Positions 29,301-39,500 of a DNA stretch of 64,000 bases are shown piece after piece. The stretch is taken from assembly GCF_012726205.1 (NCBI RefSeq), contig NZ_JAASAE010000014.1, positions 1 to 64,000 of the forward strand. The letters run 5' to 3'. Made by a program: the position numbers and the translations under genes. The DNA comes from Rhodococcus sp. HNM0569. GTDB taxonomy: Bacteria > Actinomycetota > Actinomycetes > Mycobacteriales > Mycobacteriaceae. Position 1 is the stretch's first letter, and each line of letters begins with the position of its first letter. The notes beneath the pieces are model-generated. The model saw only the letters and a list, made by a program, of their open reading frames with translations, searched no databases and was not told where the DNA came from.

Positions 29301-30728
29301 CTCCGCCGCGGCGTTGCGACTGAGCCGCGGCATGATCGCGGTGAGCACCGTGACGCCGAGGACGCCGTAGGGCAGCTGCAGCAGCAGCCACGCATTGGTG
29401 TAGATCGCAGGACCCGCGGGATCGGCGCCTGCCGACACGCGCGTCGCGATGATCATGCCGACCTGGCTGATCGCGACGTACAGCACGATCGCGACGGCCA
29501 TTCCGCCGAACTGCTTGAGCCGCGAGTCGAGACCCCACAGCGGCTTGAGCGAGATGCCCTGGCGGCGGATGGCGGGAACGAGGCTGAGCACCTGCACCAC
29601 GACGCCCGCCGTGACACCGAGACCCAGTAGCAGCAGTTTCGGATTGCCCATGCTCACCGGGTCGAGGCTGATCTCGCCGGGCGTGAGCCAGAACAGGGCG
29701 AGGACGACGAGCACCGTGACGTTGTTGAGCACCGGCGCCCACGCGCCGGGCCGGAACACCTGGCGAGTGTTGAGGATCGCGGTGAGCAGCGCGGTCATGC
29801 CGTAGAACACGATCGCGGGCAGCAGGAGATACGCGAGCGCCGTGGACAGCGCGACGTTGACCTCGCCGTCGCTCGGCAGGAAGAACCTGACGAGCAGCGG
29901 CGCGGCGGCCGTCGCGAGCAACGCGGCCCCGCCCAGCAGACACAGGCTCGCGGTGAACAGTCTTCGGACGAAGGCCGCTCCCTTGTCCTCGTCCTCGCGT
30001 TCGGCGCGGACCAGCACGGGGACGACGATCGCTGTGAGCACGGCGCCGAGCACGAACTCGGAGATCATCGTGGGGATCTGCGACGCGACGGTGAACGAGC
30101 TGGCCACTGCGGCGCCGAGCGTCGTGAGCAGCAGCAGCTGCTTCGCGAAGCCGGTGATGCGGCTGATCAGCGTCGCGATCGCGATCGACCCGGTGGAGGC
30201 GAGCAGGCGCGAGTTGGGCCGGTCCGGTTCGTCGGGGGCGTCGTCCTGCGGCTCGTGGGCGGCGTAATCCGGGACCGGTGGGAGGTCGGGGGTGTCCCGG
30301 TCGATGCGGATCGCGGGGAACTGGATCGTGGGCGCTTCGTCCCAGCGCAGTTCGGGATAGCGGTAACCGCGGTCCCACGGCGCGAGGCGTTCGCCCGAGC
30401 GTGCCTCCCGCGGCGCGTGCGTGGGCTGCGGGGGGCCCGGATCGAGGCGCGGCGGCGGCGCCATCTGCTGGGTTCGGTCCGGGGACTGTGGCTGGTGACG
30501 CGGCTGTGGGTGACCCGGCTGTTCGTGACGCGGCGGTTCACGGCGAGGGGGCGGGGGTGGCTGCCTGCGTTGCGCTTGCCGAGGATCGCGCCGGCCCGGC
30601 GGCGGGCCCTGGCGAGGTGGGCGGACCGGGTCGGCGGGACGCTGGTCGGGGCCCGATCGGGCATGCTGCCCGGGTGGCAGGCGTGCGTCGGGAACGCGCC
30701 GTCCGCGCTCGGGCGTGTTCCCGTTCAT
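26340..30728 (-). CDS. murJ: Lipid II flippase MurJ fused to a pseudokinase and an extracellular domain
   Basis: A 1462-residue protein. Residues 1-170 are a disordered Pro/Arg/Gln-rich head. Residues about 172-707 are the multi-pass MurJ/MviN core (NSRLLASTGSIAIATLISR, ITGFAKQLLLLTTLGAA). About 710-960 is an Ala/Pro/Gly/Asp linker. A kinase-like domain spans about 961-1210 but lacks the VAIK lysine (EVALTFVD), HRD and DFG, so it is a pseudokinase. A membrane helix follows near 1253-1277, then an extracellular discoidin-like domain to the end. M. tuberculosis MviN (Rv3910) has the same plan and recruits FhaA when phosphorylated. This protein is longer, mainly through the head and linker. The ATG overlaps the upstream stop (ATGA). 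Confidence 0.95.
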   Translation of the reverse strand: MNGNTPERGRRVPDARLPPGQHARSGPDQRPADPVRPPRQGPPPGRRDPRQAQRRQPPPPPRREPPRHEQPGHPQPRHQPQSPDRTQQMAPPPRLDPGPPQPTHAPREARSGERLAPWDRGYRYPELRWDEAPTIQFPAIRIDRDTPDLPPVPDYAAHEPQDDAPDEPDRPNSRLLASTGSIAIATLISRITGFAKQLLLLTTLGAAVASSFTVASQIPTMISEFVLGAVLTAIVVPVLVRAEREDEDKGAAFVRRLFTASLCLLGGAALLATAAAPLLVRFFLPSDGEVNVALSTALAYLLLPAIVFYGMTALLTAILNTRQVFRPGAWAPVLNNVTVLVVLALFWLTPGEISLDPVSMGNPKLLLLGLGVTAGVVVQVLSLVPAIRRQGISLKPLWGLDSRLKQFGGMAVAIVLYVAISQVGMIIATRVSAGADPAGPAIYTNAWLLLQLPYGVLGVTVLTAIMPRLSRNAAAEDTPAVVDDLSVATRLTMIALVPIVTFLTFAGPQVGEALYGYGNFGTDDASRLGQAVSWSAFTLIPYALVLIHLRVFYAREQAWTPTWIVLGITSVKIVLSLLVPYVVADSEHVVVGLGAANGLGYLVGAFIGGWLLHRSLGDLKMANVGRTVWIVVMASAVGAALTLGADRLVGMDRLSSGFGGLGSMVRVGISGVLMLLVTFAILWFAKIPEVVAITVAVSRRIRRLRGLPVDAAPTPEREAFRPDPVTDAETVMMPAIRVGVRHDDAGPRLPYAGRGHVGSGTGRSRAFEGEGVRVSDDDVTGATGAGRAMVDASERDSQNAQPDAPKTMRMPQPPGKSAPPRAGGERPGAAETPATDPVPTDAAADGPGSTTAPGSSLSGVTPGAEAPAGPEAAGADATGPDAPADPETPAGPDTSDAAVRSEAPGAGPADGTSDRDQSPARGGDQPAPTQAGPSVAPATAPVPPAAASGRGTPRGPKLIPGASVAGGRYRLLTPHGGARGLQFWQALDVKLDREVALTFVDADQRAVSTGPEGPQAILSRTLRLGRINSPGLARVLDVVRGSSGGIVVAEWTPGRSLREMAATTPSPIGAARAIRTLAAAAETAHRAGGALSIDHPDRVRISINGDAVLAFPGTLADADSATDVHGLGAMLYALITARWPLSDPNGAAGRGPATVGGLRPAELDSTGLPLAPRAVRPEVPFDISAVAVRSLEPNGGIRTAATVQHILDQATVVNDKTELIPALRLGQRSVDPEHSLSDPEALAAEKKKSNRMLIALAGLGVVTIVVLALLGFWLANFLTGSNSDAPLSQSDIGLTSEPAAPSAEAPTSAPPATPAAGTPVTPRSATVFSPQGTPDGAANARLAIDGDPATLWSTDAYYQPFPALKNGVGLMVTLPESVPLSKVSITSPTPGTEVEIRSATSTNAPLGQTQVIGTANLRDGVTEVPVTNDAPTQNVLVWITGLGSSGGQNQSKIAEIAIESAS

Positions 30729-33088
30729 GTCCGTTCGTACCCTTCGTCGGCCGGGTCTGGCTGGCCCCGGAAACGATGCCACAGACGTCGACCGGCAAGG
30801 AACAAAAGGAGTGCTCCCGCACAGCCCGTGAGGACTGCGAGGGCCTGGCCGTATGCGTTCGATCGCACGGTCACACTCGTGGGCTCGCCGAACTGGCGTC
30901 CGTCCATGCTGGTCAGCGAAAACTGCACGACGAGCTTGCGCGAGTCGTCGATCTCGGTGGGGACAGTGAGAGTGCGGCTGCCCCGTGGCGGCAGTTGGGT
31001 CGGCCCGATGTCGGTGATCTTCATCTCGTCGGGGGCCTGGACGTGCAATTGGACGGTGATGCCGATCGGCAGCTCGTTGCGCGCGACCAGCAGCAACGGG
31101 CTCTGCTCCGACGTCAATGTGTACACACCGCCGGGCGACACGACGGTGACTGCTCCCCACAGCCGGTCGAGACCTGCCGCGACCTGGTTGACGCGCGTGG
31201 TCGACGCGTCGTCGGCGTGGGCGGCGCGGTCGTCACGGCGGTGTGCGAGCGACATCGCCCGCAGCAGGTCGCCCCGCAGCGGGCTGGTGAACAGGGCAGG
31301 CGTGAGCTGGGCTTGGGGGTCGAGCACCAGCGCGTCGGTGAGGTCGTCGATGCGCGGCAACTGGTCGGCCGCGGCGGCGCGCACGTGTTCGGGCACACCG
31401 TCGACGACGACCTGTTCGGGTGCGGCGAGTTCGGCCGAGCCGACCGGTGCGGAGGACAGGACGTCGGACAGCGGCCGCGGCGTCGCGAGCCCGGTGCGCA
31501 GCAGGTCGCCGATCGTGGCGAGCAGGGCGGACGACTCCTTCGGGCCCGCCGTCCACAGTTGCGGCGGTACGACGAGCGACGACCGGTTCGCGAGACCCTC
31601 GGACGGTGGGGTGAGCGCCGACCACGCGACGGCACCGAATGCGTCCTGCAGGCGCGCGGTGCGCGAGTCGTCGGACAGCGCGTAGCGCGCCGACTTCGGC
31701 ACGAACGACGGGGTCTGCGGTGTCTCGCCGACCCCGGCGAGCGCCGCCGACACCGACGGATCGAACAGCACGGCGTCGAGTGCGCCCGCACGGTCGTCCG
31801 AGATCGGTGGGTCGGGCAGGCCGACGCGTACGCGATGGCCGATTCCGGACGCCCGTTCGTCGCCCGCGCCCTCGACCGTGTTGGCGGCGACGAGTGCGAC
31901 GCGCGTGCTGCTCCCCCGCGCGACCTGCGCGGCAGCGGGAGTCAGGGCACCGGCGTCCGGCCAGACGAGGTCGCGCACGGACGTCACGCCGAGCACACGG
32001 TCGATCGTGTCGGCGGGCGTGTCGACGGCGGCGGCCGTGACCTGGGGGTCGCCGACCGCGCCCACCGCACGCAGGTCGACCTGTGCGAACGGCAGGGAGG
32101 TGACGCACATCGACGCAGCGAGCTCGCGCAATCGCGTGAGCCACTCGGTCGCGGCATCGCGTCCGGTGCCGTCGTGGGCCGCCCCCGACGGGTCCGCGAC
32201 GTCGTCGACCACGAGATAGCCGCGCGTCATGTCCTCGACCGTGCCGAGCAGGTCCGGGTCGACCGCAAGGCACATGCTGCTGCGGAGCGCGTGCGTGCGG
32301 TCCTGGTTCTCGCGGGTCTGTTCTTCGACGGCCGCGAGGAGCCCGTCGAGCCGGCCGCCGTCGGCGAGTGACGTCGCGAGGGTGTCGTCGACGAGCCGGG
32401 TCGGTTCGGTGGGTGAGCCGGGCATGCCCGCGGCGCGCTTGGGCTCGTCGGCGAACGGCCACACGACCGTCATCCCGACCGGTGACGACGTGTCGGCTTG
32501 CTTCGCCCCGTCGCCGGGCAGGCTGGTGACCGGCAGCAGGAAGCGCGCCTCGTCGAGTCGTGCGGCACCGCCGTAGTCGGGCGTGCCGTTGACGTTGACG
32601 AGCATCGGGTAGACACCGGGGTCGGTGATGTCGAGCGAGAGATCGGTGTCCGACGTGAGCGGCAGCGACAGCCGGAACGGCGCGCTCTCGCCGCGTCCGA
32701 GCTCGTCGGACACCGTCTCGAAGGTGCCGACGGTGTCGAAGTTCGACTGGTCGAGGCTCAGTGCGGTGCGCAACTGCGGGCTCGACGTGACCGCGGGCGC
32801 GCGTTGGAGTCGCACGCTGACGTCGCTGACCGCGCGGTCGCCGATGTTACGGACGCTGCCTTCGACGGTGACGGTGCCGGGGCTCGCGGTCGTGACGGTT
32901 TCCGGCGTGACGGACTCGATGTCGAGGCGCAGAAATCGCGGTTCGTCGGTCGCGCCGGTACCGGGCGACTCGGGGGCGGCGTGTGCGGGCGCGGCGTGTG
33001 CGGGGTGCGCGGCGACGCCGATACCCACCAGGAGGAGGGTGACGACGCTGGCCAGCACGGCGCGCACCCTGTGACGTGCCGGGCTCAT
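30725..33088 (-). CDS. DUF6049-type secreted, membrane-anchored protein (Rv3909-like)
   Basis: A 787-residue protein with a signal peptide ([23 protein letters not shown]), a large extracytoplasmic region starting with a beta-sandwich-like part ([14 protein letters not shown]), a second Ig-like part near the C-terminus ([15 protein letters not shown]) and one terminal membrane helix ([18 protein letters not shown]) with a short basic tail. It overlaps mutT4 and murJ by four bases on either side, so the three are translationally coupled. Its M. tuberculosis counterpart is Rv3909, of unknown function; a cell-wall role beside MurJ is an inference. Confidence 0.85.
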   Translation of the reverse strand: MSPARHRVRAVLASVVTLLLVGIGVAAHPAHAAPAHAAPESPGTGATDEPRFLRLDIESVTPETVTTASPGTVTVEGSVRNIGDRAVSDVSVRLQRAPAVTSSPQLRTALSLDQSNFDTVGTFETVSDELGRGESAPFRLSLPLTSDTDLSLDITDPGVYPMLVNVNGTPDYGGAARLDEARFLLPVTSLPGDGAKQADTSSPVGMTVVWPFADEPKRAAGMPGSPTEPTRLVDDTLATSLADGGRLDGLLAAVEEQTRENQDRTHALRSSMCLAVDPDLLGTVEDMTRGYLVVDDVADPSGAAHDGTGRDAATEWLTRLRELAASMCVTSLPFAQVDLRAVGAVGDPQVTAAAVDTPADTIDRVLGVTSVRDLVWPDAGALTPAAAQVARGSSTRVALVAANTVEGAGDERASGIGHRVRVGLPDPPISDDRAGALDAVLFDPSVSAALAGVGETPQTPSFVPKSARYALSDDSRTARLQDAFGAVAWSALTPPSEGLANRSSLVVPPQLWTAGPKESSALLATIGDLLRTGLATPRPLSDVLSSAPVGSAELAAPEQVVVDGVPEHVRAAAADQLPRIDDLTDALVLDPQAQLTPALFTSPLRGDLLRAMSLAHRRDDRAAHADDASTTRVNQVAAGLDRLWGAVTVVSPGGVYTLTSEQSPLLLVARNELPIGITVQLHVQAPDEMKITDIGPTQLPPRGSRTLTVPTEIDDSRKLVVQFSLTSMDGRQFGEPTSVTVRSNAYGQALAVLTGCAGALLLFLAGRRLWHRFRGQPDPADEGYERT

Positions 33089-33696
33089 CCGACGCTGGTG
33101 CCCGGGTCCGGTGTGTTCGGCCGCGTTCCGTTCGAGCCGCCCGCGCGGTCACGGTCCATCTGCTCGATCAGCTCGTCGGCGACCCGCGCGAGCCGTCGTT
33201 CGTCGGCGTACGCGAGGCGCGAGCCCAGCTCGTGCAGGGGCACCCACGCGACCTCGGTGACCTCGACGTCCTCGTCGGACAGCTCGCCGCCGAGGAAGCG
33301 CAACAGGTAGTGGTGGACGGTCTTGTGGATGCGTCTGCCCTCGGTGACGAACCAGTAGTCGATGCTTCCGAGGGACGCGAGGACCGTGCCCTGGATGCCG
33401 GTCTCCTCGTGAACCTCGCGGACTGCGGTCTGCTCGGCCGTCTCGCCCTGCTCGATGTGCCCCTTCGGCAGCGACCACAGCAGCCTGCCGCGGCGATCGG
33501 TGCGGCCGATGAGCGCGGCGCACTGCTGCTCGCGGGGACCGCCCAATCCGCTCACGACCAGGCCGCCTGCGGACGTCTCGCGTACCGTGCGCATACGCGG
33601 ACCTGCTGGTTTGCCGCCCGAGCCGCGCCGCCGCGAGGAGCTGCGGCTGCGATTGGCGCGATCGGCGGGTGACACCTCATCGATACTAGTTGCCAC
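33085..33696 (-). CDS. NUDIX hydrolase (MutT4-like)
   Basis: A 203-residue NUDIX protein. The Nudix box reads [22 protein letters not shown], matching Gx5Ex7REUxEExGU. The core [13 protein letters not shown] and WSLPKGHIE closely follow M. tuberculosis MutT4 (Rv3908), including the basic Ser/Arg-rich N-terminus. It diverges from pcnA with about 80 bp between starts and is coupled to the DUF6049 gene through ATGA. The GTG at 33696 is taken as the start; the exact nucleotide substrate is not evident. Confidence 0.9.
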   Translation of the reverse strand: MATSIDEVSPADRANRSRSSSRRRGSGGKPAGPRMRTVRETSAGGLVVSGLGGPREQQCAALIGRTDRRGRLLWSLPKGHIEQGETAEQTAVREVHEETGIQGTVLASLGSIDYWFVTEGRRIHKTVHHYLLRFLGGELSDEDVEVTEVAWVPLHELGSRLAYADERRLARVADELIEQMDRDRAGGSNGTRPNTPDPGTSVG

Positions 33697-33761
33697 CGGA
33701 CGCGACTTCCGTCACCGACGCAGCCCGGCCGGAGGCGTCACGGGGCGGTTCGGGCCGCCGG

Positions 33762-33767
33762 TAAGCT
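33762..33767 (+). promoter_or_regulatory. -10 box for a leaderless pcnA transcript
   Basis: TAAGCT (TANNNT) ends nine bases before the GTG at 33776, and there is no ribosome site, so transcription probably begins at or next to the start codon. Confidence 0.45.
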
Positions 33768-33775
33768 TCGGTCGT

Positions 33776-35287
33776 GTGAGTGCCCCGATCGAACGCGACG
33801 ACACCCAGCGCCCGGACCACACGGAATCCGGCGAGCGCAGGCAACGTCTGCTCGCGGGGGCAGCGGCCACGCTCACCGGTCTGTCCGACGTCCTCGCCCC
33901 GCTCGCCGACCGGTTCGCGGCTGCCGGACACGAGCTGTACCTCGTCGGCGGCAGCGTACGCGACGCGGTGCTCGGCCGGCTCGGCAACGATCTCGACTTC
34001 ACCACCGACGCGCGGCCCGCCGAGGTGCAGAAGCTGCTGCGCGGCTGGGTCGACACGCAATGGGACACGGGTATCGAGTTCGGCACCGTGAGCGCGGCGA
34101 AGCGCACGGGCGGCGACGACGGGCACGCGCCGGTCGAGCACCTGATCGAGATCACGACCTTCCGTGCCGACGCGTACGACCGGGTCTCGCGCAATCCGAT
34201 CGTGCAGTTCGGCGAGTCGCTCGAGGACGATCTGGTGCGCCGAGACTTCCGCGTCAACGCGATGGCGGTGCGGCTCGGAGCCGACGGGCTGCAGGAGTTC
34301 ACCGACCCGCTCGGGGGCATGGACGACTTGCTCGCCGGCCTCCTCGACACTCCCGCGACGCCGCAGGAGTCGTTCGCCGACGACCCGCTGCGGATGCTGC
34401 GGGCCGCGCGTTTCGTGTCGCAACTCGGCTTCACACTCGCTCCGCGGGTGCACGACGCGATCGTCGACATGGCGTCGCAGATCACGCGCATCACCGCCGA
34501 ACGGGTGCGCACCGAACTCGACAAGCTGATCCTCGGCGAGTTCCCGCTCGACGGCATCGACGTCATGGTCGACACCGGGCTCGCCGAGTACGTCATCCCC
34601 GAGATCCCCGCGATGAAGCTCGAGATCGACGAGCACCACCAGCACAAGGACGTGTATCGGCATTCGCTCACGGTGCTCAGCCAGGCGATCGACCTCGAGG
34701 ACGGCGATCCCGACCTCGTGCTCCGCTGGGCCGCGCTGCTGCACGACATCGGTAAGCCCGACACCAAGCGCAACGAGCCGGGTGGCGGCGTCAGCTTCCA
34801 CCATCACGAGGTCGTCGGCGCCAAGATGACCCGTAGACGCATGCGCGCGCTCAAGTATTCGAAGCACATGATCGACGACGTGTCGCAGCTGGTGTTCCTG
34901 CACCTGCGGTTCCACGGCTACGGCAAGGGGCAGTGGACCGATTCGGCGGTACGCCGGTACGTCACCGACGCGGGTCCGCTGCTACCGCGGCTGCACAAGC
35001 TCGTGCGCGCCGACTGCACGACCCGCAACAAGCGCCGCGCCGCCGCGCTGCAGGCCACCTACGACGACATCGAGGCGCGTATCGCGCGGCTCGCCGAGCA
35101 GGAAGACCTCGCGCGGGTGCGCCCGGATCTCGACGGCAACGAGATCATGAAGATCCTCGGGTTGCGCCCCGGTCCGGACGTGGGGCGCGCATGGCAGTTC
35201 CTCAAGGAGTTGCGACTCGACCGCGGTCCGCTGAGCCACGACGAGGCCGTCGCCGAGCTCGAGAAGTGGTGGGCCGGGCAGCAGTGA
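33776..35287 (+). CDS. pcnA: CCA tRNA nucleotidyltransferase / poly(A) polymerase family
   Basis: A 503-residue class II nucleotidyltransferase with an HD domain, named pcnA in mycobacteria (Rv3907c). The catalytic head shows LYLVGGSVRDAVLGRLGNDLDFTTDA and the RRDFRVNAMAVRL motif. The HD domain shows WAALLHDIGKPDTK and HHHEVVG. It probably adds CCA ends to tRNA. The GTG at 33776 gives MSAPIERDD and lies just after a -10 box, so the message may be leaderless. Confidence 0.93.
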   Translation: MSAPIERDDTQRPDHTESGERRQRLLAGAAATLTGLSDVLAPLADRFAAAGHELYLVGGSVRDAVLGRLGNDLDFTTDARPAEVQKLLRGWVDTQWDTGIEFGTVSAAKRTGGDDGHAPVEHLIEITTFRADAYDRVSRNPIVQFGESLEDDLVRRDFRVNAMAVRLGADGLQEFTDPLGGMDDLLAGLLDTPATPQESFADDPLRMLRAARFVSQLGFTLAPRVHDAIVDMASQITRITAERVRTELDKLILGEFPLDGIDVMVDTGLAEYVIPEIPAMKLEIDEHHQHKDVYRHSLTVLSQAIDLEDGDPDLVLRWAALLHDIGKPDTKRNEPGGGVSFHHHEVVGAKMTRRRMRALKYSKHMIDDVSQLVFLHLRFHGYGKGQWTDSAVRRYVTDAGPLLPRLHKLVRADCTTRNKRRAAALQATYDDIEARIARLAEQEDLARVRPDLDGNEIMKILGLRPGPDVGRAWQFLKELRLDRGPLSHDEAVAELEKWWAGQQ

Positions 35288-35308
35288 CCCGCCGGGCCGC
35301 AGGCGCGG

Positions 35309-36340
35309 TCACGTGCGCATGTCCATCACGATCCTGCCGTCGATGTCGCCGCGCTCCATCTCGGCGAAGATGTCGTTGACGTCGGCGAGCGGACGCACCT
35401 GGTAGGTGGGGGTGATCTTGCCCCGCGCGAAGAAGTCGAGTGCTTCCTGCATGTCCTTGCGGGTGCCGACGATCGAGCCCCGCACCGTGAGGCCGAACAG
35501 CACGGTGGTGAAGATGTCGAGCGGGAACTGTTCGGGCGGCAGGCCGACGAGCGAGACCGTACCGCCGCGCCGCAGCCCACCGACTGCCTGTGGGAACGCG
35601 TGCGCGTTGACCGCGGTGACCAGTGCGCCGTGGACTCCGCCTCCGGTCTGCTCGGAGATCTCGGCCGCCGCGTCGGGTGACGTGGCCGCGTCGACGGTCA
35701 CCTCGGCGCCGTGCCTGCGCGCGAGATCGAGCTTGCGTGGATCGACGTCGACGGCGGCGACGCGCCTGCCCATCGCGACCGCGTACTGCACGGCGATGTG
35801 TCCAAGCCCGCCGATCCCGGAGACGAGGACCCAGTCACCCGGCTTCGTGTCGGTGACCTTGAGTCCCTTGTACACGGTGACACCCGCGCACAGAATCGGA
35901 CCGACTGCCGACTCCTCGACTCCGGCGGGAACGATCGGGCAGTACCGCGCGTCGACGAGCATGTACGTGCCGAACGAGCCGTCCACCGAGTAGCCGCCGT
36001 TCTTCTGTGCGGGGCACAGTGTCTCCCAACCGGTCTCGCACCATTCGCACTCGCCGCACGCGCTCCACAACCAGGCATTGCCGACCAGGTCGCCCTCGGC
36101 GACACGAGTGACCTCGCTGCCGACCTTCACCACCCGGCCCACACCTTCGTGTCCCGGGACGAAAGGCGGTGTGGGCTTGACCGGCCAGTCACCGTGCGCG
36201 GCATGCAGATCGGTGTGGCACACTCCGGTGTAGTCGACCTTGACGAGCGCTTCGTGCGGCCCGGGGTCGGGTATCGCGATGTCGTCGAGGGCGAGCGGCT
36301 TGCCGAACGAGTGGACGACTGCGGCCTTCATCGTGCTCAT
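35309..36340 (-). CDS. adhP: Zinc-dependent alcohol dehydrogenase (AdhP type)
   Basis: A 343-residue medium-chain dehydrogenase oxidising primary alcohols with NAD. Catalytic zinc ligands lie in GVCHTDLHAAHGDW and GHEGVG plus a Cys in ILCAGVTVYKGLK. The structural zinc loop is CGECEWCETGWETLC. The coenzyme motif is GIGGLGHIAVQYA. The length and the NAWLWSACGEC and NGGYSVDGSFG segments match AdhP. It converges with pcnA and diverges from the nitrate reductase gene across 186 bp. Confidence 0.92.
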   Translation of the reverse strand: MSTMKAAVVHSFGKPLALDDIAIPDPGPHEALVKVDYTGVCHTDLHAAHGDWPVKPTPPFVPGHEGVGRVVKVGSEVTRVAEGDLVGNAWLWSACGECEWCETGWETLCPAQKNGGYSVDGSFGTYMLVDARYCPIVPAGVEESAVGPILCAGVTVYKGLKVTDTKPGDWVLVSGIGGLGHIAVQYAVAMGRRVAAVDVDPRKLDLARRHGAEVTVDAATSPDAAAEISEQTGGGVHGALVTAVNAHAFPQAVGGLRRGGTVSLVGLPPEQFPLDIFTTVLFGLTVRGSIVGTRKDMQEALDFFARGKITPTYQVRPLADVNDIFAEMERGDIDGRIVMDMRT

Positions 36341-36526
36341 GGACGTCTCACTTCCTGTGGTGGCTGTCCCGTTCGACGCTAACCGAGCGGGCCGCGTCGG
36401 GTACGGCAGTTCGACGTACCGGGTGCATCGCGCTCACATCGGTACCGGGGATGCTGTGAGATACCCGTCATCGAAGTGTCACGACGGTTGACTCCGACGA
36501 AATACGGTCTCCGTCAGCATGGACGC

Positions 36527-39500
36527 ATGACGGCCGACACCGATGTTTCCCAGGTGCGCACCGCGTGTTCGTACTGCGGTGTCGGCTGCGGCATGGTCCT
36601 CGACGTCGGTATCCGTGACGGCAAGCGGCGCATCCTCGCGGTGCGCGGCGACAAGGACCACCCGGCCAACCGCGGCCGGCTGTGCACGAAGGGCGCGACG
36701 AGCGTCATGCTGCAGGACGCCGACGACCGCCTCGAGCGGGCACTCGTGCGCGACGAACGTGGCGCGCCCCCGCGTCCGGTCGACGTCGACGCCGCGATCT
36801 CGGCCACCGCGCGCGCCTTGCGCGATCAGCTCGACCGCAACGGTCCGGACGCGATCGCGTTCTACGTGTCGGGCCAGATGTCGCTCGAGGCCCAGTATCT
36901 CGCGAACAAGCTCGCGAAAGGATTTGTACGCACGAACCAGATCGAGTCGAACTCACGGCTCTGCATGGCGAGCGCGGGCACCGGCTACAAGCAGTCGCTC
37001 GGTGCCGACGGGCCGCCCGGATCGTACGACGATCTCGACCACGCGGACGTCTTCCTGGTGATCGGGTCGAACATGGCCGACTGTCACCCGATCCTGTTCC
37101 TGCGCATGCTCGATCGCGTCAAAGCCGGTGCGAAGCTCGTCGTCGTCGACCCTCGCCGCACCGCCACCGCCGAGAAGGCCGATCTGTTCCTGCAGATCGC
37201 CCCGGGAACCGACCTCGCCTTTCTCAACGGACTGCTGCACCTGATCGTCGAGAACGGGCACGTCGACCACGAGTTCGTCGCCGAGCACACCGACGGCTGG
37301 GACGCGATGCCCGGCTTCCTCGCCGACTACGACCCGGCCACCGTCGCCGCCACCACAGGACTCGCGGAATCGGATCTGCGCACCGTGGCGCGCTGGATCG
37401 GCGACGCCGACGACTGGGTGAGCTGCTGGACGATGGGTCTCAACCAGAGCACCCACGGCACGTGGAACACCAACGCGCTGTGCAATCTGCACCTCGCGAC
37501 CGGTGCGATCGGCCGCACCGGCAGCGGCCCGTTCTCGCTCACCGGCCAGCCGAACGCGATGGGCGGCCGCGAGATGGGCTACATGGGCCCGGGCCTGCCG
37601 GGCCAACGCAGTGTCCTCGCCGAGGACGACCGTTCGTTCGTCGAGAATCTGTGGGGCGTAACGGAAGGTACGCTGCGTACCGACGTCTCCGGCGGCACGA
37701 TCGACATGTTCGAGCGCCTCCGAGACGGGCACATCAAGGCATGCTGGGTCATCTGCACCAATCCGGTGGCGAGCGTGCCCAATCGGCGCACCGTGATCGA
37801 CGGCCTGGAAGCCGCCGAGCTCGTGGTGACGCAGGACGTGTTCGCGGCGACCGAGACCAACGAGTACGCCGACATCGTGCTGCCCGCGGCGATGTGGGGC
37901 GAATCCGACGGCGTCGCCGTCAATTCCGAGCGCTCGCTCACCTTGCTGCAGCAGGCGGTCGACCCCGTGGGGCAGGCCCTGCCCGACTGGCAGATCATCG
38001 CGCGCGTCGCCTGCGAGATGGGCTTCGCAGACGCGTTCACGTACTCCTCGGCGTCCGAGGTGTTCGACGAACTCGCGCAGGCCGCGAATCCGCGCACCGG
38101 GTACGACATCCGCGGCGTCACGCACGCACGACTCGCCGACGGTCCCGTGCAGTGGCCGGCGACGTCGGGCGAGCGGCGAAATCCGGTGCGCTACCGCAAC
38201 GACGGCGTGTCGATGCCGCGCCGTGTGGGCCGCGACGGCCGCGCCCCGCGTCTGACGTTCGCGACCCCGAACGGACGTGCCCAGTTCTTTCCGCGGCCGC
38301 ACATGCTGCCCGCCGAGATGCCCGACGACCGGTACCCCTACCTCCTCGACACCGGCCGTGTGCAGCACCAGTGGCACACGATGACCAAGACCGGCAAGAT
38401 CGACAAGCTCCGAAAACTCGCGCCCGGCCCGTTCGTCGAACTGCATCCCGACGACGCGGACGCCGTCGGCGTCGTGGACGGACAGCAGCTCGAGGTCGCC
38501 TCGCGGCGCGGCCGGGTGGTGCTGCCCGCCGTCGTCACCGAACGCATGCGCCGCGGAGTGTGTTTCGCGCCGATCCACTGGAACGACGTCTTCGGTGAGT
38601 ACCTCGCCGTCAACGCCGTCACGATCGACGCGATCGACGAGGACTCGCTGCAGCCGGAGTACAAGGCGTGCGCGGTGTCGCTGACGCCGGTTGCGGGGAC
38701 CGAACCAGCGGAGCGCCGTGGGCCCGACGTCCAGGTCACCTCGGAGCCGCCCGCCGTGACGGTGCTGTGGGCATCGCAGACGGGCAATGCCGAGGAGGTG
38801 GCGCGGCTGGCCGCCGATCATCTGACGTCGTCGGGCGTGAGCGCCGCGGCGGTCGACATGAGTGGGCGTTCGGCACGGGACATCGCGGGCGACGTGCTGG
38901 TCGTCACGAGCACATTCGGCGACGGCGACGCTCCCGACAACGGCGCTTCGCTGTGGACGGAGCTCTCGTCCGCCGCAGCGCCGCGCCTCGACCGCGTGCG
39001 CTATGCGGTTCTCGCGCTCGGTGATTCGAGCTATTCCGACTTCTGCGGGCACGGGCGCAAGCTCGACGGCCGACTCGAGCAGTTGGGTGCGACGCGGCTG
39101 CGCGCGCGTGTCGACTGCGAACCCGACTACCACGACGCCGTGCGTGGGTGGCTCACCGCGGTCACCGAAACGCTCGGGGGCAGTGCCGTCGAGGTGGCGG
39201 CCCAGCCGTCGGCGCGGCCCACGACCCGCGGCCGGCTCGTCACGAATGTCCGGCTCAGTGGCGGAGAATCCGCGAAAGACGTGCGGCAGTTCGGGTTCGA
39301 CGTCGAGGACGACTTCGCCTACGGGTGTGGCGACGCGCTCGGCGTGCGGCCGGTGAGCGATCCTGCGGTCGTTTCGGAATGGTTGGCGCTCACCGGGGTC
39401 GACGCCCACGCGACAGCCGTGCACCGCGGCGCCGAACGCTCGATGGGCGACCTCCTCACGACCGAACTCGACGTCACGAAGATCACGCCCGCCTTCCTGC

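Noticed and set aside
36341-36526. GlnR or NarL box in front of the nitrate reductase
   Set aside because: No sequence close enough to a known consensus to name.
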